From Cellulosimicrobium cellulans (lineage in GTDB: Bacteria; Actinomycetota; Actinomycetes; Actinomycetales; Cellulomonadaceae), in the NCBI RefSeq assembly GCF_016921195.1, contig NZ_JAFGYF010000001.1, forward strand, positions 868,001-932,000: a stretch of DNA of 64,000 bases. The letters run 5' to 3'. The position numbers and the translations under genes are program-made. This document shows, in pieces, positions 52,221 through 59,083 of the stretch. The notes beneath the pieces are model-generated. The model saw only the letters and a program-made list of their open reading frames with translations, did no database searches and had not been told where the DNA came from. Position 1 is the first letter of the stretch. Each line of letters starts with the position of its first letter.

Positions 52221-53810
52221 ATGCTCCCCACCGCACCGTCCTGTCCCGGCGCGCCGCCGCAGGCCGTCGTCGACCCACGCCGGCAGCGCGCGATCCTGTG
52301 GACCGTCTGCCTCGCACTGATGGCCGTCGTCGCGTCGGTCTCCGGTCTGAACGTCGCTCAGCCACAGCTCGCGACGACCTTCGGGGTCTCCCAGGGGCAG
52401 GTGCTGTGGATCATCAACACGTACACGCTCAGCCTCGCGGCTCTCCTGCTGCCGTTGGGTGCCCTCGGTGACCGGGTCGGACGCAAGCCCGTGCTCCTCG
52501 CAGGCCTCGCCGTCTTCGGTGTCGCGAACGTCGCAGCCGCGGTCGCGCCGACCGCGGAGGTCATCCTCGGAGCGCGACTGCTGAGCGGCGTCGGCGCCGC
52601 GATGATCATGCCCGTCACGCTGTCCGTGATCACGTCCTCGTTCCCCGGTGCCCAACGCTCGCGGGCGATCGGCATGTGGACCGCGGTCGCCGGCGGGGGC
52701 GGGATCCTGGGTATGTACCTCTCGGCGCTCCTGGTGGACGTCGCGACCTGGCGCTGGCTCTTCGCGCTGCCGGTCGCCCTCACGCTGCTCGCGATCGGGA
52801 TCGGGGTGCGGGCCGTGCCGAACTCGCGCGAGCCCGCCCGCGGGCGCTTCGACCTGATCGGTGCGCTCACCTCGGTCGTCGTCGCCGTCGGGCTGACCTA
52901 CGCCCTGCACGAGGCGCCGACGCTCGGGTGGGGCGCCCCCGGCGTCGTCGTGGCGCTCGCGTCCGCCGCGCTCGGAGGCGTCGCGTTCGTCGTGCACGAG
53001 CTCCGGACCCCGGTCCCCCTGCTGGACCTCCGGCACTTCCGCACGCGCGGGCTGTCGTCGGGCACGACCCTCCTGCTCGTCCTGTTCGGCGTGCAGGGTG
53101 GCGTCTCTCTCGTGCTCTACCCGTTCTTCCAGGTCGTGCTGGGCTGGAGCGGCCTGCTCGCGACCGTGGGCATGATGCCGATGGCCCTCCTCATGATGGT
53201 GGCCTCCGGCCTCGCACCCCGACTGGCGACCCACGTCGGTCCCCGCGCGACGATGGTCACAGGGCTTGTCGCCGCTGCCGCCGGGGTGGTGCTCCTGGCG
53301 TCCCTCGTCTCCGTCACGGGCGGATATCTCAGCGTCCTACCCGGGCTCAGCGCCATGGGCTTCGGGGCCGGACTCGCGATGACCCCGTCGACCGAGGCCA
53401 TCACCTCGTCGCTGCCGCGAGACCAGCAGGGCGTCGCCTCGGCGCTCAACGACCTCACGCGCGAGCTCGGGGCCGCGCTCGGCATCGCGCTGCTCGGCGG
53501 GCTGCTGGTCGCGGGGTACCAGGACGCGATCGCGGGCCGGCTCGCAGGGGTGCCACCGGAGCTCGTCGCGACCGCGAGCGAGGGGATCGCCAACGCCCAC
53601 GCGGTCAGTCGGAACGCGAGCGGCTATGCCGAGCAGATCCTCACGGCCGCGCAGGACGCGTTCGTCGCCGGGTGGCAGCAGGCGATGTGGGTCGGGGCTG
53701 CTGTGCTGGCGGCGACGGCGGTGTTCGTGCTCCTCCGCGGACCGGCGGGTCGTCACGGGCCGGTGGAGGACGTCACCGACGACGCCGATACCGGGGCGCG
53801 GGCGCGGTGA
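52221..53810 (+). CDS. DHA2-type MFS drug efflux transporter
   Basis: 529-residue, about 14-helix major facilitator. SGLNVAQPQLATTFGVSQGQ helix 1, GALGDRVGRKPVLLAGLAVF motif A, LSGVGAAMIMPVTLSVIT motif C region, and DQQGVASALNDLTRELGAALG late in the protein are typical of the EmrB/QacA subfamily. Probably exports a toxic organic compound using the proton gradient. The ATG follows GAGAGGAAC; divergent from the XRE-cupin regulator. Confidence 0.9.
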   Translation: MLPTAPSCPGAPPQAVVDPRRQRAILWTVCLALMAVVASVSGLNVAQPQLATTFGVSQGQVLWIINTYTLSLAALLLPLGALGDRVGRKPVLLAGLAVFGVANVAAAVAPTAEVILGARLLSGVGAAMIMPVTLSVITSSFPGAQRSRAIGMWTAVAGGGGILGMYLSALLVDVATWRWLFALPVALTLLAIGIGVRAVPNSREPARGRFDLIGALTSVVVAVGLTYALHEAPTLGWGAPGVVVALASAALGGVAFVVHELRTPVPLLDLRHFRTRGLSSGTTLLLVLFGVQGGVSLVLYPFFQVVLGWSGLLATVGMMPMALLMMVASGLAPRLATHVGPRATMVTGLVAAAAGVVLLASLVSVTGGYLSVLPGLSAMGFGAGLAMTPSTEAITSSLPRDQQGVASALNDLTRELGAALGIALLGGLLVAGYQDAIAGRLAGVPPELVATASEGIANAHAVSRNASGYAEQILTAAQDAFVAGWQQAMWVGAAVLAATAVFVLLRGPAGRHGPVEDVTDDADTGARAR

Positions 53811-53850
53811 GCGCGGGAGCCAGGGCTGCTACGAGCCACGACGGCAGGAG

Positions 53851-53890
53851 TGGGCCCCGTGGGGATCGAACCCACAACCTACGGATTAAA
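53851..53890 (-). other. 3' half of a tRNA-Lys-like gene: candidate attachment site
   Basis: On the minus strand: TTTAATCC, GTAGG, TΨC arm GTGGG-TTCGATC-CCCAC, acceptor 3' strand GGGGCCC and A73, i.e. a tRNA-Lys from anticodon to 3' end. Beyond it (53891-53917) the sequence no longer folds into the 5' half; the D- and anticodon 5' strands are replaced by GTAGG-N6-CCTAC. Matches the identity block left by tRNA-targeted integrases. Confidence 0.6.
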
Positions 53891-53960
53891 GGGTAGGTGT
53901 TCGCCTACGTGGGCCATCACAGTTCCACGCAGGGCAGCAGAGCGGGTGAAACTCAACCTC

Positions 53961-54005
53961 GATCACTCGGGGTGCTTGACAGTGATCGGGTTAGAGGGGG
54001 ATAAC
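53961..54005 (+). promoter_or_regulatory. Phage-style promoter with operator dyad
   Basis: Consensus -35 TTGACA (53976-53981), 18-bp spacer, -10 GATAAC (54000-54005). Inverted repeat GATCACT (53961-53967) / AGTGATC (53981-53987) brackets the -35. Unlike the host-type leaderless promoters in the rest of the window. Confidence 0.6.
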
Positions 54006-54056
54006 AGGGGGACAGGCAAACGGCGTACGCTGTGGCCACCAACCCAGGGAGCAGTC

Positions 54057-54299
54057 ATGGACCTCGCACACCAGCACCCGTCATCACCCAACCTCGACGT
54101 GTTCGTCATCCACGCCCAGCGGTGCACCCGCTACGACGCGGACGGACTCCCCGCCGAGTTCACGCCCGTCCCCGAGGGTGCCGCTACGTTCGACGACATC
54201 AAGAGCGCCATCGCGAAGGGCTGGACCAAGATCGGTGAGCACACCGTGCGCACCGCCACCGGCCTCGGGTTTGCGCACGTCCTCCAGGCGCCCGCGTGA
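54057..54299 (+). CDS. Small hypothetical protein (element cargo)
   Basis: 80-residue protein: MDLAHQHPSSPNLDVFVIHA, RCTRYDADGLPAEFTPV, TFDDIKSAIAKGWTKIGEHT. Unknown family. AGGGAGCAGTC ribosome region before ATG. Its C-terminal layout, ending TGLGFAHVLQAPA, recalls that of the next gene (GESVDGSLCFVVVLRAPTA), so the two may be distant paralogues. Confidence 0.6.
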   Translation: MDLAHQHPSSPNLDVFVIHAQRCTRYDADGLPAEFTPVPEGAATFDDIKSAIAKGWTKIGEHTVRTATGLGFAHVLQAPA

Positions 54300-54393
54300 C
54301 ACCGAGCCAACCACCTGCACGAGCGTCACCCCGTCCCACGGTCACACCCGCCGGGGCGGGGTGGCCCGTGTCTGCCACCAGCAACGGAGCACC

Positions 54394-54630
54394 ATGACCG
54401 CCCGGCCTATCCGACCGCCATATCCAATCCCGGGCACGAAGCTCGCCACCATCGCCATCCCAGCAAGGCGCAGCCTCGACGAACCACAACCTGACGCCCC
54501 ATGGTTCGGTGACTACGAGGACGTGAGAGCCGCCGAGGCCGCAGGCTGGAGGTGGGCGACGGAAGTTCAAGGCGAGAGCGTGGACGGCAGTCTCTGCTTC
54601 GTCGTGGTGCTCCGGGCGCCCACTGCCTAG
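54394..54630 (+). CDS. Small hypothetical protein, possible paralogue
   Basis: 78-residue protein: IRPPYPIPGTKLATIAIPAR, DYEDVRAAEAAGWRWATEVQ, ending VVVLRAPTA. The EDVRAAEAAGW..ATE block aligns with DDIKSAIAKGWTKIGE of the preceding gene. Unknown family. ACGGAGCACC before ATG. Confidence 0.6.
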   Translation: MTARPIRPPYPIPGTKLATIAIPARRSLDEPQPDAPWFGDYEDVRAAEAAGWRWATEVQGESVDGSLCFVVVLRAPTA

Positions 54631-54686
54631 ACCAATCGGGCGGGTGAAGTGCGGCGCACGCCGTGACGTGGTCGTTGGGTGAGTCC

Positions 54687-54692
54687 TACGGT
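54687..54692 (+). promoter_or_regulatory. -10 box TACGGT for a leaderless lipoprotein transcript
   Basis: TACGGT, 6 bases, ATG; GTGACG at 54663-54668 is a possible -35. Confidence 0.45.
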
Positions 54693-54698
54693 CAGATC

Positions 54699-55145
54699 AT
54701 GCGCACAACGGCCAGTGCGGGCGCTTTGATCCTCACCCTCGCTATCGCCGCCTGCGGGACTGTAGACGACGGTACGCGGCAGGCGCAGGAAGCGTGCGCT
54801 CTAGCTGCGGCCGACCTCGCCATGGCGGACGAGCCGGAGAACCTCACGCCCGCCCAGGTGGCGGAAGACAAGAGCAAAGCAGACAGGGTGCAAGGCCTCG
54901 CAGCTTCCGCCGCGAAGCGAAACCAGGACTACAAGCAACTCTCGCTCGCCGCGACCGAGGCTGCCCGGTGGTACGCAGACCTCCAAGGCCGCCTTGCTGT
55001 GAATCTTGCACCCGCGGCCTTTGGGCAGGTGCCCACCTACCTGCCCCTGACGGAATGGCAGCCGGACACTCTGGAAGGGTTCGACGTCGACGCGCAGAGC
55101 CTGGACGAGCTCGACGCGGAGTGCCAGATCGTCAGCGCCGAGTAG
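54699..55145 (+). CDS. Putative lipoprotein, unknown
   Basis: 148-residue protein with a lipobox: SAGALILTLAIAAC, Cys19. The mature part is mostly helical (QEACALAAADLAMADEPENL, KADRVQGLAASAAKRNQDYK, LSLAATEAARWYADLQGRLA). Within the presumed element it could be a superinfection-exclusion-type surface lipoprotein, but nothing specific supports this. Confidence 0.65.
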   Translation: MRTTASAGALILTLAIAACGTVDDGTRQAQEACALAAADLAMADEPENLTPAQVAEDKSKADRVQGLAASAAKRNQDYKQLSLAATEAARWYADLQGRLAVNLAPAAFGQVPTYLPLTEWQPDTLEGFDVDAQSLDELDAECQIVSAE

Positions 55146-55161
55146 TCGGCCCGAACAACGA

Positions 55162-55198
55162 ACGAAGCCCCACACCGACAACCGGTGTGGGGCTTCGT
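55162..55198. terminator. Strong bidirectional terminator
   Basis: Perfect 16-bp stem (ACGAAGCCCCACACCG with complement), 5-nt loop, between convergent genes. Confidence 0.8.
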
Positions 55199-55208
55199 GT
55201 ATGCGCCT

Positions 55209-55526
55209 CTAGTGCGCGTGCCGGCGGCGGTCCTCCCACCGGTCCAGGGGTGCACCCAAGGCGCGCACCAGAAGGGCGTACGGGATGCCTGCGACGGGCG
55301 CTAGCAGGCAGGCGAGCAGCACGGACCACGCAAGCGCGCTTGCGACCTGGCCGACGTTCTCCAGGTCGACGAGCTGCGTCGAGAGCTGCCACACCAGGAC
55401 GGTCACGAAGCCCGCGAGGCCACCCCACCACCAAGCACGCCGGCCACGGCGGCGGTCCGTCGCGACGTCGGCCCGGATACGCGCGATGACAACCTCGTCC
55501 AGTTCACTGTGCTCAACCGCATCCAT
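55209..55526 (-). CDS. Small two-helix membrane protein (element cargo)
   Basis: 105-residue protein: HSELDEVVIARIRADVATDR, helix 1 WWWGGLAGFVTVLVWQLSTQ, helix 2 ALAWSVLLACLLAPVAGIPYA, basic tail DRWEDRRRHAH. Unknown family. Confidence 0.55.
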   Translation of the reverse strand: MDAVEHSELDEVVIARIRADVATDRRRGRRAWWWGGLAGFVTVLVWQLSTQLVDLENVGQVASALAWSVLLACLLAPVAGIPYALLVRALGAPLDRWEDRRRHAH

Positions 55527-55745
55527 GCCCACCACCGTCCCACCTCGCACCCACGGCGGGAAGGGCGAACCCCGCCGCCTACACCGAACACGCGGCGCGG
55601 GGGTGGGGGCCTCTTTTCCCATCACGAGTTGACCGGGGGGTTGTTTAAATCCGCGACTCCACTAGGGGTGGTACTGTCCGGACACGCGCTGCATTGCAGA
55701 ATTCACCCTCCAACCCACTTCCCTCACCGTGTCGTGTAGGGCATC

Positions 55746-56825
55746 ATGTCGCGCGTGGAGCCGAATGAGCCAAGTTACACACTGTCGGTCGAAGGTCTCG
55801 ACAAGTTCGCTGTCCTTCTTCGCGGATTGATTGAAGAGCTCCTTCGGCACAACGACGTCGCTTTCCATAGCGTCGAGGCGCGCGTGAAAACCCATGACAG
55901 CGCAAAGAAGAAGCTATCGAGTCGGGAAAAGTACTCCGACTATGGCGACCTTACCGATCTTCTCGGGGTGCGGGTCATCACCTTCTTCGCCGACGATGTT
56001 GACCGGGCTGCTGCGGCGCTGGTCCCTGAATTTACAATCGACAAAAAGAACTCTGTCGACAAGCGGAAAGAGATCGGCGCGGACCGCTTCGGCTACCTCT
56101 CGCTCCACTACGTCGCGAGCCTCAGCGAGGCCCGCGCTCGCCTGACGGAAAATGCGCGCTTCAGGAACATGCGTTTCGAGTTGCAAATAAGATCCATACT
56201 CCAACACGCTTGGGCCGAGATCGAACATGACTTGGGCTACAAGTCTGGCATCTCGGTGCCGCAAGAGATCAGCAGGCGGTTCTCGCGGCTTGCGGGGCTG
56301 CTTGAGCTAGCAGATGACGAGTTCATGCGCCTTCGGAATGAGAGTAACGCGTATGAGGAGCAGATCCCCGCAAGGATCTCGGAGGATCCTGGTGAGGTTC
56401 TTGTAGACCAAGCGAGCATCGCAGAGTTGATTCGAGAGGATGCCACTATTGCGGAGCTCGATCAAGAGATCGCGATGATTGGCCACTTGCGGCTAACCAG
56501 CGACGGCGAGGGGTCAAAGTCCTACGCGAGGACGCGCGCACAAGATCTAGTGAGGCTTGGAATCACCGACGTTGGTCAGTTGCTTCGATTGTTGCAGGAC
56601 CGAAGGGACGACCTCTTGGCCTTCGTCCAGGCATGGTACGAAGGCGAGCGTATCCCTAGCCCGATGCCAAAGGGGGGCAGCCTAAGCCTATTCATTTATT
56701 TGTTGGTCGCCGAGCGCGGCTACTCCGCATCTGATCTGGTGGAGGTGTTCGAATGGAGTGAGGGGCGAGCACGCGGCGCGGTGAGGGATGGCACGGCGGC
56801 TCTCAGTCGCATGCGGGAGGACTAG
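55746..56825 (+). CDS. Stand-alone RelA/SpoT-type nucleotide pyrophosphokinase
   Basis: 359-residue protein. Residues ~35-170 are a RelA/SpoT synthetase domain: SVEARVKTHDSAKKKL (R/K substrate loop), DLLGVRVITFFADD (Asp71, Arg76), RFGYLSLHYVAS (GYxSxH), FELQIRSILQHAWAEIEHDL (ExQxRS, H, AE). No hydrolase (HD) domain precedes it, unlike long Rel. Residues ~170-359 contain an unrecognised helical region with LIREDATIAELDQEIAMIGH and a WSEGRARGAVRDG end. Base composition is visibly AT-richer than the host genes. Could make (p)ppGpp or modify tRNA as toxSAS toxins do; no adjacent antitoxin is identified. Confidence 0.82.
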   Translation: MSRVEPNEPSYTLSVEGLDKFAVLLRGLIEELLRHNDVAFHSVEARVKTHDSAKKKLSSREKYSDYGDLTDLLGVRVITFFADDVDRAAAALVPEFTIDKKNSVDKRKEIGADRFGYLSLHYVASLSEARARLTENARFRNMRFELQIRSILQHAWAEIEHDLGYKSGISVPQEISRRFSRLAGLLELADDEFMRLRNESNAYEEQIPARISEDPGEVLVDQASIAELIREDATIAELDQEIAMIGHLRLTSDGEGSKSYARTRAQDLVRLGITDVGQLLRLLQDRRDDLLAFVQAWYEGERIPSPMPKGGSLSLFIYLLVAERGYSASDLVEVFEWSEGRARGAVRDGTAALSRMRED

Positions 56826-56834
56826 GTGTTACGA

Positions 56835-56873
56835 CCCCCTAACTTCACCCCCTACATCGACCCCCTACACCCC
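56835..56873 (-). other. Potential G-quadruplex between convergent genes
   Basis: Minus strand has G-runs of 4, 5, 5 and 5 separated by loops of 4, 8 and 8 nt, each loop ending in TA. Lies in the 55-bp gap between the RelA/SpoT-type gene and the helicase stop. Confidence 0.55.
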
Positions 56874-56880
56874 TACATGC

Positions 56881-58341
56881 TCAACCCCACACGCCCATCA
56901 CCTCGTGCGTGAGGATGCGGTCCTGCTCCTCAGCCCACCAATCACGCCCGCACGGCTCCTCCTGAGGCGCCCCAGACAGCACCTGCGACGCCACCGCCTC
57001 ACGCCCAGCCACCACCCCAGCCTTCCTCCGGGCATCCGGAACATCCGGCAACACCGTGTGATGCACCACCCACGGGAACGGTGAACCCAGCCTCCGGATG
57101 CGGCCCTCCCGCTGCACCTCACGCGCAGGATTCCAAGAAGAATCCAACGACACCAACACCCCGCACGTCTGAAGATTCAGCCCACGCTCCAACACCGACG
57201 ACCCCACCAGAACCCGCGGCCCAGCCGGATCACGAAACGCAGCCACCGCGACCGCGCGCCCCGCACGATCCACACCACCATCCACCCGAACAAACGACAC
57301 ACCCACCGAACGCAGCCGCTCACACACCACATTCAACACATCCTGAAACTCCGAAAACACGATCACCTTCGGAGTCTGGTGATAGTCAGCAGTGGTAACG
57401 AGACGTATGAACTCATTTGCGGTCGCGGAGCTGCCTGTGACGTACCTGGCGGCTTTGGCGCGCTTGTTGTGGCCGTAGAGTCCGGGCATGGTTGCGTAAC
57501 GGTCGTGCTGCTTCTGCTGGGGTGGGGTGAGCGGGACGAAAGTGGTCTTGCGAACCAAGGTCGGGAGCGAAAGGCCGATGTCTTCTGCGGTGCGGCGGAG
57601 CGTTACGCCCCTGAGGTACTCGCGTAGGCGCCTCTCGGCGCCGGGGAGGAATCCGACGGCTCGGGGAGGCATGGGCTCACCGAGGATGTTCGTCCCAGTG
57701 GGTGCCCATTCGACGAACTCGCGGTCGAACGTCTCCTGATCCCACAGGTTGGGTGTGCCGACGGCGGCGAGGGCTGCCCATGTCTCGGTGGGCACGGTCT
57801 CAACGGGGGTGGCGGTGAGGCCGATGCACCGGGTGGCGCGGAGGGAGAGGGTGCGGACGGCCTCCCAGTTCGTCTTGCCGCCCTTGACGGCCATGAATTC
57901 GTCGAGGACGAGCACCTGGGGTCGCCAGTGCGACACGAGGGCGGTGTCGAGGCGGGTGCGGAGCGTGTCGTACGAGACGACCACCACGTGCAGGTTGGCG
58001 GCGAGGTCCGCCCACTCCTGGGTGGCCTTCTTGGACGGGTTGGTGGACCACGCGCGATGGGTGGACGCTTCGATGGTGAGGCTGGGCAGGAGGCGCCGCA
58101 GCTCGTCGACGGTCTGGCTGATGAGCGAGGCGTCGGTAACCCACACGACGGGCGGGCCGGCGGGTCGGCCCGGCGCCAAGAACGTGCCGCGGCGGGAAGC
58201 GCGCTCGATGACGAGCGCCGCCTGGATGGTCTTCCCTAGGCCGACCTCGTCGGCCAGGATCGCGCGGGGGTGGGTGTCGAGGAAGTCGGCACCCGCGACC
58301 TGGTGCGCGTGGGGGACGACGCCGAACGTCTGGTTGGTCAT
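56881..58341 (-). CDS. SNF2-type DEAD/H helicase
   Basis: 486-residue superfamily 2 ATPase. Motifs: Q/I region PHAHQVAGADFLDTHPRAIL, Walker A ADEVGLGKTIQAALV, Ia WVTDASLI, II VLDEFMAVKGGKT (DEFM in place of DEAH), III GLTATPVE, V VLVGSSVLERGLNLQ, VI REVQREGRIRRLG. Resembles phage-encoded SNF2 helicases used in replication or transcription. AAGGAACCC ribosome site before ATG. Codon third positions change from C/G-rich in the 5' part to G/T-rich after ~57,400. Confidence 0.85.
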   Translation of the reverse strand: MTNQTFGVVPHAHQVAGADFLDTHPRAILADEVGLGKTIQAALVIERASRRGTFLAPGRPAGPPVVWVTDASLISQTVDELRRLLPSLTIEASTHRAWSTNPSKKATQEWADLAANLHVVVVSYDTLRTRLDTALVSHWRPQVLVLDEFMAVKGGKTNWEAVRTLSLRATRCIGLTATPVETVPTETWAALAAVGTPNLWDQETFDREFVEWAPTGTNILGEPMPPRAVGFLPGAERRLREYLRGVTLRRTAEDIGLSLPTLVRKTTFVPLTPPQQKQHDRYATMPGLYGHNKRAKAARYVTGSSATANEFIRLVTTADYHQTPKVIVFSEFQDVLNVVCERLRSVGVSFVRVDGGVDRAGRAVAVAAFRDPAGPRVLVGSSVLERGLNLQTCGVLVSLDSSWNPAREVQREGRIRRLGSPFPWVVHHTVLPDVPDARRKAGVVAGREAVASQVLSGAPQEEPCGRDWWAEEQDRILTHEVMGVWG

Positions 58342-58693
58342 GGGTTCCTTACGGGGTGTTTGGGCACGCGCGTGCCGCGTGCCGCCGACCATGTGATGGC
58401 GTCGCGTGGGCGCGACGCTGTAGGCCGTGACGGTGGATGGTGGGGGAGCGGCGGCTCCGCCGGCCGCTCTGATTCCCGTGACGGGATGGGTCGAGGTAGC
58501 GGCTTCGCCGCTTGACCCGGGACGGTGATGGGTGGCCCCAAGACACCCATCACCTCGTGGTCCGTGACCGGTCCCGGAGATGGCACCAGAAATCTGGTGC
58601 CTAATAGGTTCTACTCAATGTAGTGAATCTCTCTCTGGTGGAGAGATTCACCATGGAGAGATTAGTGACTAGAATCCTGGTCTCTTCTTCGTA
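58342..58693. other. Control region with three perfect hairpins
   Basis: 352 bases without a supported gene. Perfect stems: GGTGATGGGTG/CACCCATCACC (58523-58553), GGCACCAG/CTGGTGCC (58582-58601), GTGAATCTCTC/GAGAGATTCAC (58623-58651), followed by a half-site GGAGAGATT and a second CTGGTG near the HTH gene stop. 58590-58700 is markedly AT-rich. Minus-strand 58527-58560 reads DHEVMGVLG in one frame, echoing the helicase C-terminus THEVMGVWG. Candidate regulatory region or origin. Confidence 0.5.
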
Positions 58694-59083
58694 CTAGATT
58701 TCTGGTGTCTTCAGGCTGGGGGTGGTCAGGACGTAGACCAGCTTCCGCCGGTCGAGGGTTCGCAACTCCTGCACTTCCGGGTACTCGTCAGGGTTGACCA
58801 CGACGAGGAACCCCCAGTCACGGAGGCGTCGGATAGACCTCTGTGCGGACTGTCCGTGGCTTCTTGCACTGAGGCCCAGTCGTTCGTCGATGGTCGTGTT
58901 GCCGGGCCAGATGGGCCGCCGTGGTTCGGACGAGTTGGCGTACATGGCTAGGGCCGCGGCAGTGCCGATCACAGTCGGAGTCTTCCCCGGGGCTCGATGG
59001 TCGAGAAGTAGGTTGAGCCAGACGAGCGGCTGAACCGCTCGCCGGTCGGCCTCCGCCCGGGGCGTCTTCTTCGGGGTGCTCAA
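58694..59083 (-). CDS. Helix-turn-helix protein, replication/regulation type
   Basis: 129-residue basic protein: QPLVWLNLLLDHRAPGKTPT, IGTAAALAMYANSSEPRRPI, NTTIDERLGLSARSHGQSAQ, RSIRRLRDWGFLVVVNPDEY. The winged-helix pattern resembles HTH_36-type proteins of phage replication modules. TTG start overlaps the giant gene's stop (TTGA), so it is translationally coupled to it. Confidence 0.65.
   Translation of the reverse strand: MSTPKKTPRAEADRRAVQPLVWLNLLLDHRAPGKTPTVIGTAAALAMYANSSEPRRPIWPGNTTIDERLGLSARSHGQSAQRSIRRLRDWGFLVVVNPDEYPEVQELRTLDRRKLVYVLTTPSLKTPEI

Noticed and set aside
53851-53925. Complete tRNA-Lys gene
   Set aside because: The 5' acceptor strand pairs in only about 5 of 7 positions, the D-arm is missing and the anticodon loop would be about 10 nt; only the 3' half is canonical.
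53626-54056. Plus-strand peptides GIEPTTYGLKG and WGSNPQPTD extending over the tRNA fragment
   Set aside because: These are familiar spurious translations of tRNA 3' ends, not proteins.
58338-58586. 82-codon minus-strand frame upstream of the helicase
   Set aside because: Mostly Pro/Arg low complexity overlapping the helicase start; only the DHEVMGVLG echo is notable and is reported as a remnant instead.
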